From: Streptomyces sp. HNM0574
GTDB lineage: Bacteria > Actinomycetota > Actinomycetes > Streptomycetales > Streptomycetaceae
Assembly: GCF_012726235.1 (NCBI RefSeq)
Contig: NZ_JAASAH010000012.1
Coordinates: 1-64,000 of the forward strand
DNA: 64,000 nucleotides
Direction of reading: 5' to 3'
The notes under the pieces were generated by a model. That model saw only the letters and a program-made list of their open reading frames with translations. It was not told where the DNA came from and did no database searches. The translations under genes and the position numbers were made by a program. Position 1 is the stretch's first letter. The number at the start of each line of letters is the position of its first letter. This document shows, one piece after another, positions 28,616-37,006 of the stretch.

Positions 28616-30667
28616 TCAGCCGTTCTTGATGCGGTTGGTCAGCTCGGTGACCTGGTTGTAGATGGAGCGGCGCTCGGCCATCAGCGCGCGGATCTTCCGG
28701 TCCGCGTGCATGACGGTGGTGTGGTCGCGGCCGCCGAACTGCCCGCCGATCTTGGGCAGGGAGAGGTCCGTGAGCTCACGGCACAGATACATGGCGATCT
28801 GTCGCGCGGTGACCAGGACCCGGCTGCGCGAGGAACCGCACAGGTCGTCCACCGTCAGCCCGAAGTAGTCGGCGGTGGCGGCCATGATGGCGGGCGCGGT
28901 GATCTCCGGGGTGGCGTCCTCGCCGCCGGGGATGAGGTCCTTCAGCACGATCTCGGTCAGCCCGAGATCCACCGGCTGCCGGTTCAGGGACGCGAAGGCG
29001 GTGACGCGGATCAGCGCGCCCTCCAGCTCCCTGATGTTCCGCGAGATGCGGGAGGCGATGAACTCCAGCACCTCCGGCGGGGCGTTGAGCTGTTCCTGCA
29101 CCGCCTTCTTCCGGAGGATCGCGATCCGCGTCTCCAGCTCGGGCGGCTGGACGTCCGTGATGAGGCCCCACTCGAAGCGGTTCCGCAGCCGGTCCTCCAG
29201 CGTTACCAGAGCCTTGGGCGGCCGGTCGCTGGACAGCACGATCTGCTTGTTCGCGTTGTGCAGCGTGTTGAAGGTGTGGAAGAACTCCTCCTGCGTCGAC
29301 TCCTTGTCGGCGAGGAACTGCACGTCGTCGACGAGCAGGATGTCCATGTCCCGGTACCGCTTGCGGAAGGTGTCCGCCTTGCCGTCCCGGATCGAGTTGA
29401 TGAACTCGTTGGTGAACTCCTCCGAGCTCACGTACCGCACCCGCGTCCCCGGGTAGAGGCTGCGCGCGTAGTGCCCGATCGCGTGCAGCAGATGCGTTTT
29501 GCCGAGCCCCGACTCCCCGTAGATGAACAGCGGGTTGTACGCCTTGGCCGGCGCCTCGGCCACGGCGACGGCGGCCGCGTGCGCGAACCGGTTCGAGGCG
29601 CCGATGACGAAGGTGTCGAAGAGGTACTTCGGGTTCAGCCGCGCCGTCGGCTCACCGGGCCCGGTGGCCGGCGCGGGCTGCGCGGCCAGCGGCCCGGGCG
29701 CCCCGCTCGGCGCGGGCAGCTGCGAGGGCCCGTCGTACGGCGGCGCCGGCGGCTGACCCTGCGCGGGCAGCCGCGGCTCGGCCTGCTGCGGCCTGCCCTG
29801 ATGCCGCCCGCCGCCCTGCTGCCCCCGGTCGTAGGAGTGCTGCTGCGGCACGGCGGCCTGCTGCTCGTAGCGCTGCTCGTACGCCTGCTGCTCGTACTGC
29901 TGCGCCGGATGCGGCTGCTCGTACTGCTGGGGCTGCTGCTCGTACTGCGGCTGCTCGTAGGGCTGTTGGGGCAGCTGGCCCGCGTAGTGCTCGGGCGCGG
30001 GCTGCTGACCCGGCCAGCTGCCGGGACGGTGCTGCCCCTGGCCCTGGCGGCCGTGCCCCTGCTGCGGGTGGCCCTCGCCGCCGAAGTCACCGGGGAACTG
30101 GCCCTGCTGCTGCGGAGCTTGGGGGAAGTCCGGGTACGCCGGACGGGCACCGGGAAGCTCCCGGCCGCCGTCGTAGCCCTGCTGGCCCTCGTACGACTCG
30201 TACTGCTCGTACGCCTGGCCGCCGCCCTCGTACCCCTGCTCGTACCCGCCGGCGCCGTGCTGCTGGGGCACCGAGGGGCCCGGCTGCTGCTCCTGCGCGG
30301 GCTGCGGCTGCTGCGGCGCCGACTGCGGGGCGGGCTGCGGCTGTTGGGGCGCGGGCTGGGCCTGCTGCGGCGCGGAGGCCATGCCGGGGACCTCGGGGGC
30401 CGGGCCCGTGACGGTGATCGCCAGCCGGATCGGCTGCCGGCACTCGCGGCCGAGCGCCTCGCTGATCATCGGCGAGAGCCGCCCCTCGACGACACCCTTC
30501 GCGTACTCGTTGGGAACCCCGATCAGCGCGGTGCCGGAGACGAGGACGAGGGGCTGGCAGTCGCGCAGCCAGCGCTGGTCCTTGGCCTCGACACCCTGTT
30601 CGTCGGAGAGCAGCTGATCCAGTACGCGTGGCCACACTGCGGCAAGATCGGCAGGTACGTCAGCCAC
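28616..30667 (-). CDS. dnaA: Chromosomal replication initiator DnaA
   Basis: The protein has 683 residues. Domain I (1-88) is followed by a very long domain II (about 89-343) rich in Gln, Pro, Gly and Tyr (YEQQPQQYEQPHPAQQ-like). The AAA+ domain III begins at TARLNPKYLFDTFV, with Walker A GESGLGKT at 384-391 and Walker B DILLVDDVQFL. Domain IV ends with the DnaA signature GGRDHTTVMHADRKI. GTG at 30667 (VADVPADLAAVWPRVL) is the family start; an upstream in-frame start at 30799 would overlap the promoter. Long domain II is typical of Streptomyces, and this one is at the long end. A perfect DnaA box lies upstream at 30808, so autoregulation is likely. Confidence 0.98.
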   Translation of the reverse strand: MADVPADLAAVWPRVLDQLLSDEQGVEAKDQRWLRDCQPLVLVSGTALIGVPNEYAKGVVEGRLSPMISEALGRECRQPIRLAITVTGPAPEVPGMASAPQQAQPAPQQPQPAPQSAPQQPQPAQEQQPGPSVPQQHGAGGYEQGYEGGGQAYEQYESYEGQQGYDGGRELPGARPAYPDFPQAPQQQGQFPGDFGGEGHPQQGHGRQGQGQHRPGSWPGQQPAPEHYAGQLPQQPYEQPQYEQQPQQYEQPHPAQQYEQQAYEQRYEQQAAVPQQHSYDRGQQGGGRHQGRPQQAEPRLPAQGQPPAPPYDGPSQLPAPSGAPGPLAAQPAPATGPGEPTARLNPKYLFDTFVIGASNRFAHAAAVAVAEAPAKAYNPLFIYGESGLGKTHLLHAIGHYARSLYPGTRVRYVSSEEFTNEFINSIRDGKADTFRKRYRDMDILLVDDVQFLADKESTQEEFFHTFNTLHNANKQIVLSSDRPPKALVTLEDRLRNRFEWGLITDVQPPELETRIAILRKKAVQEQLNAPPEVLEFIASRISRNIRELEGALIRVTAFASLNRQPVDLGLTEIVLKDLIPGGEDATPEITAPAIMAATADYFGLTVDDLCGSSRSRVLVTARQIAMYLCRELTDLSLPKIGGQFGGRDHTTVMHADRKIRALMAERRSIYNQVTELTNRIKNG

Positions 30668-31134
30668 GCGGCACGCTCTCTCACTCGCTGGGTGTGGGGG
30701 CCTTCCGGGAAGTCGACCGGATCCCACGAATGTGTGGTTCTCAGCGCGGTCGGGAAGGATCGGGAGTTCCGTCACGGTAGTCAGCCCGGCGTGCACCATT
30801 CAAGTCGTTGTCCACAGGCTGTGCACGAGTGCAGTAGGCGCAACCCCTGGAAGTGCGGGGTGGGAGGGCTTGGGACGGGGTGCCGGAGGGGTCCCGTCAG
30901 CCCTCGTTTGACCGGATGCTGTGGCCGCGCGTACCGTAACCAGGTCGAGTTGTCGACGGCTGCTGCCGCCTGCCTCCGATGGGCAAAGGTCCCCGAGAAC
31001 CTTCGTGGATCGTGATGCGGTGCACACTCGGGCGTGATCGCGAGCTCCTCGTGGGCGCACGGTGACAGCCAGTCGACGCCCCACACCCTGTCGCACGGGA
31101 TCCGTGTGACTCGAAGCATTTCTGGAGCCCCCGA
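30668..31134. promoter_or_regulatory. dnaA/rpmH divergent promoter region with a perfect DnaA box
   Basis: The 467-bp gap between the divergent dnaA and rpmH genes holds no other gene. A perfect TTGTCCACA lies at 30808-30816, about 140 bp upstream of the dnaA start, as expected for DnaA autoregulation. Promoters for both genes must be here; I could not assign -10/-35 pairs with confidence. Confidence 0.75.
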
Positions 31135-31272
31135 GTGAGCAAGCGCACCTTCCAGCCGAACAACCGTCGCCGCGCCAAGACCCACGGTTTCCGGCTGCGC
31201 ATGCGGACGCGCGCCGGCCGCGCGATCATCGCGAACCGCCGCAGCAAGGGTCGCGCCCGCCTGTCGGCCTGA
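31135..31272 (+). CDS. rpmH: 50S ribosomal protein L34
   Basis: This 45-residue protein has the invariant pattern SKRTFQPNNRRRAKTHGFRL then RMRTRAGRAIIANRR and KGRARLSA. It is basic and part of the large ribosomal subunit. GTG at 31135 has TTCTGGAGCCCCCGA upstream. It lies directly before rnpA, the universal rpmH-rnpA order beside dnaA. Confidence 0.98.
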   Translation: MSKRTFQPNNRRRAKTHGFRLRMRTRAGRAIIANRRSKGRARLSA

Positions 31273-31296
31273 TCTGTCTGACCGCAGGTCCATGTC

Positions 31297-31665
31297 GTGC
31301 TGCCTACCGAGAACCGGCTGAGGCGGCGCGAGGACTTCGCAGCCGCGGTACGCCGAGGACGTCGCGCCGGAAGGCCGCTCCTCGTCGTACACCTACGCAG
31401 CCGCAAGGACCCGCACGTGGCGGGGGGAGAGGCTCCCCCCGCGCGTGCGGGTTTTGTCGTAAGCAAGGCGATAGGCAACGCCGTCGCCCGCAACCTCGTG
31501 AAGCGAAGGCTGCGGCATCTGGTGCGCGAGCGGTTGGCTCTCCTGCCCGCAGGTAGCCTGGTGGTGGTGCGGGCGCTGCCCGGTGCGGGTGAGGCGGGCT
31601 ACGACGAGCTGGCCCGCGACCTGCACACCGCTCTGCAGCGGCTGCTTGGAGGGCCTTCGCGATGA
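31297..31665 (+). CDS. rnpA: Ribonuclease P protein component
   Basis: This 122-residue basic protein assists the RNase P RNA in trimming tRNA 5' ends. The RNR motif region is AIGNAVARNLVKRRLRHLVRE (about residues 57-77), and the N-terminus is LPTENRLRRREDF. GTG at 31297 follows rpmH by 24 bp. The stop overlaps the yidD ATG (ATGA). No RNase P RNA gene is in this window. Confidence 0.97.
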   Translation: MLPTENRLRRREDFAAAVRRGRRAGRPLLVVHLRSRKDPHVAGGEAPPARAGFVVSKAIGNAVARNLVKRRLRHLVRERLALLPAGSLVVVRALPGAGEAGYDELARDLHTALQRLLGGPSR

Positions 31666-31952
31666 AGTACCCGCTGCTGTGGTTGATCAAGCTGTACCAG
31701 TGGACCATCAGTCCCCTGCTCGGTCCTGTGTGCCGCTACTACCCCTCGTGCTCGCACTACGGGTACACGGCCATCAACCGGCACGGTGCTGTGAAGGGAA
31801 CGGGGCTGACCGCCTGGCGCATCCTGCGCTGCAACCCGTGGTCACCAGGTGGCGTCGATCACGTTCCTGCCCGGAAGCACCCGGTATGGCACCAGCGGCT
31901 GCGTGCCCGCTGGCAGCAGCGCCGGACCCAGTCCAACGCCCAAGGAGCTTGA
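31662..31952 (+). CDS. yidD: Membrane protein insertion efficiency factor YidD
   Basis: This 96-residue protein has the family signature LIKLYQWTISPLLGPVCRYYPSCSHYG-like N-terminal half (Cys pair in CRYYPSCS) and ILRCNPWSPGGVDHVP. YidD aids insertion by YidC. ATG at 31662 overlaps the rnpA stop, and yidC begins 3 bp after its end. Confidence 0.96.
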   Translation: MKYPLLWLIKLYQWTISPLLGPVCRYYPSCSHYGYTAINRHGAVKGTGLTAWRILRCNPWSPGGVDHVPARKHPVWHQRLRARWQQRRTQSNAQGA

Positions 31953-31955
31953 TTC

Positions 31956-33101
31956 GTGGACACGATCCTCGGTCCTCTCTATACCGCTGTCTCCTGGATC
32001 ATTGTCCAGTTCCATTCGCTGTTCAGTCTGGTCTTCGACGCGGACGGCGGCTGGGCCTGGGGTCTGTCCATCTTCTGCCTGGTGGTCCTGATCCGGATCT
32101 GCCTGATCCCGCTCTTCGTGAAGCAGATCAAGTCGACCCGGAACATGCAGGCGCTCCAGCCGAAGATGAAGGCCATCCAGGAGCGCTACAAGAGCGACAA
32201 GCAGCGTCAGTCCGAAGAGATGATGAAGCTGTACAAGGAGACGGGCACCAACCCGCTCTCCTCGTGCCTGCCGATCCTCGCGCAGTCGCCCTTCTTCATC
32301 GCGCTCTTCCAGGTGCTCAACCACATCGCGAGCAACAAGCCCGTCGGCGTCCTCAGCGCCGAGCAGGTGGACAGCGCGCGGAACGCCCAGATCTTCGGCG
32401 CCCCGATCGCCGCGAAGTTCATGGACAGCGCCGACAAGGCCGCTGAGCTCTCCGCCTCGCTGACCGACATCCGCGTGGTCACGGTCATCATGATCGTCCT
32501 GATGTCGGCGTCGCAGTTCTACACGCAGCGCCAGCTGATGACGAAGAACGTCGACCTCACGGTGAAGACGCCGTTCATGCAGCAGCAGAAGATGCTGATG
32601 TACGTCTTCCCCATCATGTTCGCCGTCTTCGGCATCAACTTCCCCGTCGGTGTCCTCGTCTACTGGCTGACCACCAACGTGTGGACGATGGGCCAGCAGA
32701 TGTACGTGATCAAGCGCAACCCGACTCCGGGGTCCCGTGCCTTCACCGAGCGCCAGGAGAAGCTGCGCGCCCAGGGCAAGCTCAAGGAGGACCCCAAGGA
32801 GGTCGAGGCGCGCGAGGCCGCCGAGGCCGCGCGTACCCGTCGCCAGCAGCCCAAGCGGCAGACGAAGGCCCAGCGCCAGTCCGGCGCCGCGGGCTCCCAG
32901 ACCCAGGACGCGGGCGACGGCTCGACCGGGTCCGAGGAAGCCGCCGAGTCCGGGAAGAGCGCCGGCGCCTCGCTGGACAAGGGCGACTCCCCGGCCAAGA
33001 AGTCCGGCTCCGGCCAGCAGTCCAAGAAGTCGGGTCAGAAGAAGTCCGGGCAGCAGCGCAAGAACGGCCCGCAGCGCCCCAAGCACCCGTCGAAGAAGTA
33101 G
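31956..33101 (+). CDS. yidC: Membrane protein insertase YidC (Oxa1 family)
   Basis: This 381-residue insertase integrates membrane proteins alone or with SecYEG. The first helix is at about residues 4-25; the conserved groove Arg lies in LVVLIRICLIPLF; a basic cytoplasmic loop follows (KQIKSTRNMQALQPKMKAIQ) and then four further helices to about residue 245. The remaining 130 or so residues form a Lys/Ser/Gln-rich cytoplasmic tail that could contact ribosomes. GTG at 31956 is preceded by CAAGGAGCTTGATTC. Confidence 0.96.
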   Translation: MDTILGPLYTAVSWIIVQFHSLFSLVFDADGGWAWGLSIFCLVVLIRICLIPLFVKQIKSTRNMQALQPKMKAIQERYKSDKQRQSEEMMKLYKETGTNPLSSCLPILAQSPFFIALFQVLNHIASNKPVGVLSAEQVDSARNAQIFGAPIAAKFMDSADKAAELSASLTDIRVVTVIMIVLMSASQFYTQRQLMTKNVDLTVKTPFMQQQKMLMYVFPIMFAVFGINFPVGVLVYWLTTNVWTMGQQMYVIKRNPTPGSRAFTERQEKLRAQGKLKEDPKEVEAREAAEAARTRRQQPKRQTKAQRQSGAAGSQTQDAGDGSTGSEEAAESGKSAGASLDKGDSPAKKSGSGQQSKKSGQKKSGQQRKNGPQRPKHPSKK

Positions 33102-33119
33102 GAAGAAGGAGTCCACGCC

Positions 33120-33620
33120 GTGACGGAGACGACTGCCGCAGAGGGCGCCGACACCATGACCCACCTGGAGCAGGAGGGTGAGGTCGCGGCCGACTACCTC
33201 GAGGGGCTTCTCGATATCGCCGACATGGACGGCGACATCGACATGGACGTCGAGGCCGACCGTGCCGCGGTGTCGATCATCGGTGAGGGTGCCGGGCGCG
33301 ACCTGCAGAAGCTGGTCGGCCGCGACGGCGAGGTCCTGGAGGCGCTCCAGGAGCTGACCCGCCTCGCGGTGCACCGCGAGACCGGTGAGCGCAGCCGCCT
33401 GATGCTGGACATCGGCGGGTTCCGCGCGCGCAAGCGCGAGGAGCTGGCCGAGCTCGGCGCGAAGGCCGCCAAGGACGCGCGGAGCGGCGGCGAGCCCGTC
33501 AAGCTCCGGCCCATGACGCCCTTCGAGCGCAAGGTCGTGCACGACGCCGTCAAGGCGGCCGGCCTGCGCAGCGAGTCGGAGGGCGAGGAGCCGCAGCGTT
33601 GTGTGGTTGTGCTGCCGTGA
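33120..33620 (+). CDS. jag: Jag/KhpB-type KH-R3H RNA-binding protein
   Basis: The protein has 166 residues. After an acidic N-terminus there is a KH-like domain (VSIIGEGAGRDLQKLVGRDGEVLEALQELTRLA) and an R3H domain (PMTPFERKVVHDAVKAAGLRSESEGEEPQRCVVV). The N-terminal Jag domain of Firmicutes is absent, as in other actinobacteria. It binds RNA; its exact role is unknown. GTG at 33120 follows yidC by 18 bp with AGGAAGAAGGAG upstream. The stop overlaps the rsmG GTG. Confidence 0.94.
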   Translation: MTETTAAEGADTMTHLEQEGEVAADYLEGLLDIADMDGDIDMDVEADRAAVSIIGEGAGRDLQKLVGRDGEVLEALQELTRLAVHRETGERSRLMLDIGGFRARKREELAELGAKAAKDARSGGEPVKLRPMTPFERKVVHDAVKAAGLRSESEGEEPQRCVVVLP

Positions 33621-34366
33621 GTGACGAGGCAGCGGAATCAGCGAAACTCCCGGAGCCTCCCGAGGCGGCCGAGGAGGTCTTCGGCGATCGCCTGCCGGAG
33701 GTCGTGCGCTACGCCGAGCTGCTCGCGGACGCCGGTGTGCGGCGCGGGCTGATCGGTCCGCGTGAAGTGCCGCGCCTGTGGGAGCGGCACCTGCTGAACT
33801 GTGCGGTGCTCTCGGAGGCCGTCTCCGAGGACGTCACCGTCTGCGACGTCGGCTCCGGTGCGGGCCTGCCCGGCATCCCGCTGGCACTGTGCCGCCCCGA
33901 CCTGCGGATCACGCTGCTGGAGCCCCTGCTGCGGCGGACGACCTTCCTCCAGGAGGCCGTCGAGCTGATGGGCCTGGACCACGTCACGGTGGTCCGCGGC
34001 CGCGCCGAAGAGGTGCTGGGCACGCTCGACCCGGTGCATGTCGTGACCGCCCGCGCGGTCGCGCCGCTGGAGCGGCTGGCCGGCTGGGGCGTGCCCCTGC
34101 TGCGTCCGTACGGCGAGATGCTGGCGATCAAGGGGGACACGGCCGAGGAGGAGCTGCGTACCGCGCGTGCGGCGCTGCAGAAGCTCGGCGTCGTGGAGAC
34201 CTCGGTGGTGCACGTCGGCGAGGGCATCGTCGATCCGCCGTCGACGGTCGTACGGGCCGAGGTCGGGGAGAGCCCCGGCGGCGTCCGGTTCGCGGCGAAG
34301 CGGGCCAAGGCCCAGAAGGCCGCCCGGTCGGGCCGCTCCTCCAGGGGCGGGCGCCGGCGCCGCTGA
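33617..34366 (+). CDS. rsmG: 16S rRNA (guanine-527-N7) methyltransferase
   Basis: This 249-residue protein makes m7G527 in 16S rRNA; loss gives low-level streptomycin resistance and often raises antibiotic output in Streptomyces. The SAM motif is VCDVGSGAGLPGIPLAL (about residue 76), with LLEPLLRRTTFLQEAVE and VVTARAVAPLERLAGWG following. The basic tail is RGGRRRR. GTG at 33617 overlaps the jag stop (GTGA). A good terminator follows, which ends the rpmH-to-rsmG run. Confidence 0.96.
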   Translation: MSDEAAESAKLPEPPEAAEEVFGDRLPEVVRYAELLADAGVRRGLIGPREVPRLWERHLLNCAVLSEAVSEDVTVCDVGSGAGLPGIPLALCRPDLRITLLEPLLRRTTFLQEAVELMGLDHVTVVRGRAEEVLGTLDPVHVVTARAVAPLERLAGWGVPLLRPYGEMLAIKGDTAEEELRTARAALQKLGVVETSVVHVGEGIVDPPSTVVRAEVGESPGGVRFAAKRAKAQKAARSGRSSRGGRRRR

Positions 34367-34385
34367 CGCACATCGGAACAGGCAG

Positions 34386-34417
34386 AAGCCGGATCGCTTG
34401 AGAGCGGTCCGGCTTTT
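34386..34417 (+). terminator. Terminator after rsmG
   Basis: AAGCCGGATCGC (34386-34397) pairs with GCGGTCCGGCTT (34404-34415, one G-U pair) around TTGAGA, followed by TT (34416-34417), giving a TTTT run. Confidence 0.85.
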
Positions 34418-34458
34418 CCGTGTCCGCGGGGCCTACGGGGCTGGCCCAGGCACTGCCC

Positions 34459-34469
34459 GGGGGGGGGGG
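34459..34469 (+). repeat. Run of eleven G in the rsmG-parA gap
   Basis: This is an uninterrupted G11 tract about 240 bp upstream of parA, within the 340-bp gap that also holds the rsmG terminator and a parS site. Such tracts slip easily in replication and in sequencing. Confidence 0.8.
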
Positions 34470-34543
34470 ACTACTCCAATGAGCCGCTTGCGGCGTGTGG
34501 CGCGGAGTGTCGTCGGGGTGCGAACTGCCGCACCGTGCATCGT

Positions 34544-34557
34544 GTTTCACGTGAAAC
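34544..34557. other. parS: parS site upstream of parA
   Basis: This is a perfect GTTTCACGTGAAAC, the ParB-binding centromere site, 150 bp upstream of the parA start. Confidence 0.96.
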
Positions 34558-34706
34558 GCCGCTCACTCTTGCACGGAATCATTGGTCGCGGTCGTGCGGC
34601 GGCTACTGCTGCTGGTCCGCGCGACCCCAAGAAGAGGCTTGAGCCCCGTTCTGAGACGGATTCATCCACAAGTCAGTGGGGCTCGCTGGTTCATGACACC
34701 GAAGGC

Positions 34707-35771
34707 ATGGCAGGCTCTGTGCATAGCGAGCCTGATGTCGAGGAGAGTGAACCGTTGCGGTCCGACGCCAACATCGCGGGACCGATGGCCGATCCGGTCC
34801 CCGGCCCCCGTTCGGAACAGGTGGAAGTTTCACGTGAAACTCCACCGCCCATGGATGATGCGCCGATCGGGCGCGCCGCCCAGCAGGCAGTTGAGGCGAT
34901 GAACCAGGGAGGCGAGAGGCTTCCCCGTCCCGAGCAGACCCGGACGATGATCATCGCCAACCAGAAGGGCGGGGTGGGGAAGACCACGACGACGGTCAAC
35001 CTCGCGGCCTCGCTCGCCCTGCATGGCGCCCGGGTCCTGGTCGTGGACCTCGACCCGCAGGGCAACGCCTCGACCGCGCTCGGCGTCGACCACCGCGCCG
35101 AGGTCCCCTCGATCTACGACGTCCTGGTCGAGAGCAGGCCCCTCTCCGAGGTGGTCCAGCCCGTGAAGGACGTCGAGGGCCTCTTCTGCGCCCCGGCCAC
35201 CATCGATCTCGCCGGTGCGGAGATCGAGCTGGTGTCGCTGGTGGCGCGGGAGAGTCGTCTGCAGCGGGCCATCGCCGCGTACGAGCAGCCGCTGGACTAC
35301 ATCCTCATCGACTGTCCGCCCTCGCTCGGGCTGCTGACGGTCAACGCCCTGGTCGCGGGCGCCGAGGTGGTCATCCCGATCCAGTGCGAGTACTACGCGC
35401 TGGAAGGGCTCGGGCAGCTGCTGCGCAACGTCGACCTCGTGAAGGGCCATCTCAACCCGAGCCTCCACGTGTCGACGATCATCCTCACCATGTACGACGG
35501 CCGTACGCGACTGGCCTCGCAGGTGGCGGAGGAGGTGCGGACCCACTTCGGGGCCGAGGTGCTGCGCACCAACATCCCCCGCTCGGTCCGGATCTCCGAG
35601 GCCCCCAGTTACGGGCAGACGGTCCTCACGTACGACCCGAGCTCCAGCGGTGCGCTCTCCTACCTGGAGGCGGCCCGTGAGGTCGCGCTGCGCGATCCGA
35701 ACGCGCGGCGTCAGGCAGCGGTGGCTGCACAGCAACAACAGCACAGCGGTATGGCGGAGGGGACCCAGTGA
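34707..35771 (+). CDS. parA: Chromosome partitioning ATPase ParA
   Basis: This 354-residue Walker-type ATPase moves and positions ParB-origin complexes in aerial hyphae. After an N-terminal extension of about 80 residues come the deviant Walker A ANQKGGVGKTTTTVNLAASL, LVVDLDPQGNASTALG and ILIDCPPSLGLLT, all intact. ATG at 34707 (MAGSVHSEPDVEE) fits Streptomyces ParA; frames reaching further upstream cross the parS site and lack support. A parS site lies in the coding region at 34827 and encodes VSRET. The stop overlaps the parB GTG. Confidence 0.96.
   Translation: MAGSVHSEPDVEESEPLRSDANIAGPMADPVPGPRSEQVEVSRETPPPMDDAPIGRAAQQAVEAMNQGGERLPRPEQTRTMIIANQKGGVGKTTTTVNLAASLALHGARVLVVDLDPQGNASTALGVDHRAEVPSIYDVLVESRPLSEVVQPVKDVEGLFCAPATIDLAGAEIELVSLVARESRLQRAIAAYEQPLDYILIDCPPSLGLLTVNALVAGAEVVIPIQCEYYALEGLGQLLRNVDLVKGHLNPSLHVSTIILTMYDGRTRLASQVAEEVRTHFGAEVLRTNIPRSVRISEAPSYGQTVLTYDPSSSGALSYLEAAREVALRDPNARRQAAVAAQQQQHSGMAEGTQ
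34827..34840. other. parS: parS site inside parA
   Basis: This is a perfect GTTTCACGTGAAAC, read as Val-Ser-Arg-Glu-Thr in ParA. Confidence 0.96.
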
Positions 35772-36904
35772 GCGATCGACGTAGGGGGCTGGGACGGGGG
35801 CTCGGTGCGCTGATCCCGGCCGCGCCCGCCCCGGCCAACGGTGAAGTGGCGGGGGACGGGCAGGCGACCACGTCTCCGTCGAGCGTGCCCGTGATGCCGT
35901 CGGACCGTGGCGTCGCGGCGGCGAAGGTCGCCGGGCTCACCGGCAGCGGGACGGTTTCACGGGAAACGCCGCCCGAGGAACCGCAGTCGGAGACGCCCGC
36001 CGAGCAGCCGGCCGAGGAGACCGAGAGCGTCGAGGCGGTGGAGGGCGCGCACTTCGCGGAGCTGCCGCTGGCCTCGATCACGCCCAACCCGCGGCAGCCG
36101 CGTGAGGTCTTCGACGAGGACGCGCTCGCCGAGCTGGTCACCTCCATCAAGGAGGTCGGCCTCCTCCAGCCCGTCGTCGTACGGCAGTTGGAGCCGGGGC
36201 GCTACGAGCTCATCATGGGCGAGCGGCGCTGGCGGGCCTGTGGCGAAGCCGGTCTGGAGAAGATCCCGGCCATCGTGCGAGCCACGGAGGACGAGAAGCT
36301 CCTCCTGGACGCGTTGCTGGAGAACCTGCACCGGGCGCAGCTGAACCCGCTCGAAGAGGCGGCCGCGTACGACCAGTTGCTCAAGGACTTCGACTGCACG
36401 CACGACCAGCTGGCCGACCGCATCGGGCGGTCGCGTCCGCAGGTGTCCAACACGCTGCGGCTGCTGCGGCTTTCGCCGTCGGTGCAGCGCCGGGTGGCGG
36501 CGGGGGTCCTCTCGGCGGGGCACGCCCGCGCGCTGCTCTCGGTGGAGGACGCCGAGGAGCAGGACCGGCTGGCCCACCGGATCGTGGCCGAGGGCCTGTC
36601 CGTACGGGCGGTCGAAGAGATCGTCACGATGATGGGCGGCTCGGCGAAGAAGTCGGCGAAGGCGAAGGGGCCGCGCGCGGGCAAGCGCGTCTCCCCCTCG
36701 CTGGACCACCTCGCCAGCCGGCTCTCCGACCGCTTCGAGACCCGGGTGAAGGTCGACCTGGGGCAGAAGAAGGGCAAGATCCTCGTCGAGTTCGCGTCGA
36801 TGGAGGATCTGGAGCGGATCATCGCGCAGCTGGCTCCCGGTGAGGGACCCGTGATGGAGAAGCCTTCGGACGGTGAGGCCGAGGAGAAGCCGGACGAGAA
36901 GTAG
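35768..36904 (+). CDS. parB: Chromosome partitioning protein ParB
   Basis: This 378-residue CTPase-type ParB binds parS and spreads around the origin. The N-terminal ParA-interacting start is RRGLGRGLGALIP. The ParB/Srx CTP-binding domain has ITPNPRQPREVFDEDALAELVTSI and LIMGERRWRACGEAG. The helix-turn-helix is TCHDQ-like LADRIGRSRPQVSNTLRLLRL, and the C-terminal dimer domain is LGQKKGKILVEFASMEDLERI. GTG at 35768 overlaps the parA stop. A one-mismatch parS lies at 35954 within the gene. Confidence 0.97.
   Translation: MSDRRRGLGRGLGALIPAAPAPANGEVAGDGQATTSPSSVPVMPSDRGVAAAKVAGLTGSGTVSRETPPEEPQSETPAEQPAEETESVEAVEGAHFAELPLASITPNPRQPREVFDEDALAELVTSIKEVGLLQPVVVRQLEPGRYELIMGERRWRACGEAGLEKIPAIVRATEDEKLLLDALLENLHRAQLNPLEEAAAYDQLLKDFDCTHDQLADRIGRSRPQVSNTLRLLRLSPSVQRRVAAGVLSAGHARALLSVEDAEEQDRLAHRIVAEGLSVRAVEEIVTMMGGSAKKSAKAKGPRAGKRVSPSLDHLASRLSDRFETRVKVDLGQKKGKILVEFASMEDLERIIAQLAPGEGPVMEKPSDGEAEEKPDEK
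35954..35967. other. parS: Degenerate parS inside parB
   Basis: GTTTCACGGGAAAC has one mismatch to the consensus and is also read as VSRET. Confidence 0.7.
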
Positions 36905-36929
36905 GCGGCTGCCCCGCTGCACAACCTTG

Positions 36930-36948
36930 CGCCGGGCCGGGCCCGGCG
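36930..36948 (+). terminator. Short GC hairpin after parB
   Basis: CGCCGGGC (36930-36937) and GCCCGGCG (36941-36948) have a 3-nt loop, 26 bp after the parB stop. There is no U-tail. Confidence 0.5.
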
Positions 36949-36957
36949 AAGTCACCG

Positions 36958-37006
36958 ACGAGCTGTCGCCCCGTGGATACGATGGATCCATGGGGCGACA
37001 GCTCGT
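36958..37006 (+). promoter_or_regulatory. 15-bp perfect inverted repeat spanning the GNAT start, with a -10-like box
   Basis: ACGAGCTGTCGCCCC (36958-36972) is repeated inverted at 36992-37006. The 19-nt centre holds TACGAT (36978-36983), a TANNNT -10, exactly 7 nt upstream of the ATG at 36990. This suggests a leaderless transcript whose promoter sits inside an operator or stem-loop. Confidence 0.6.
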
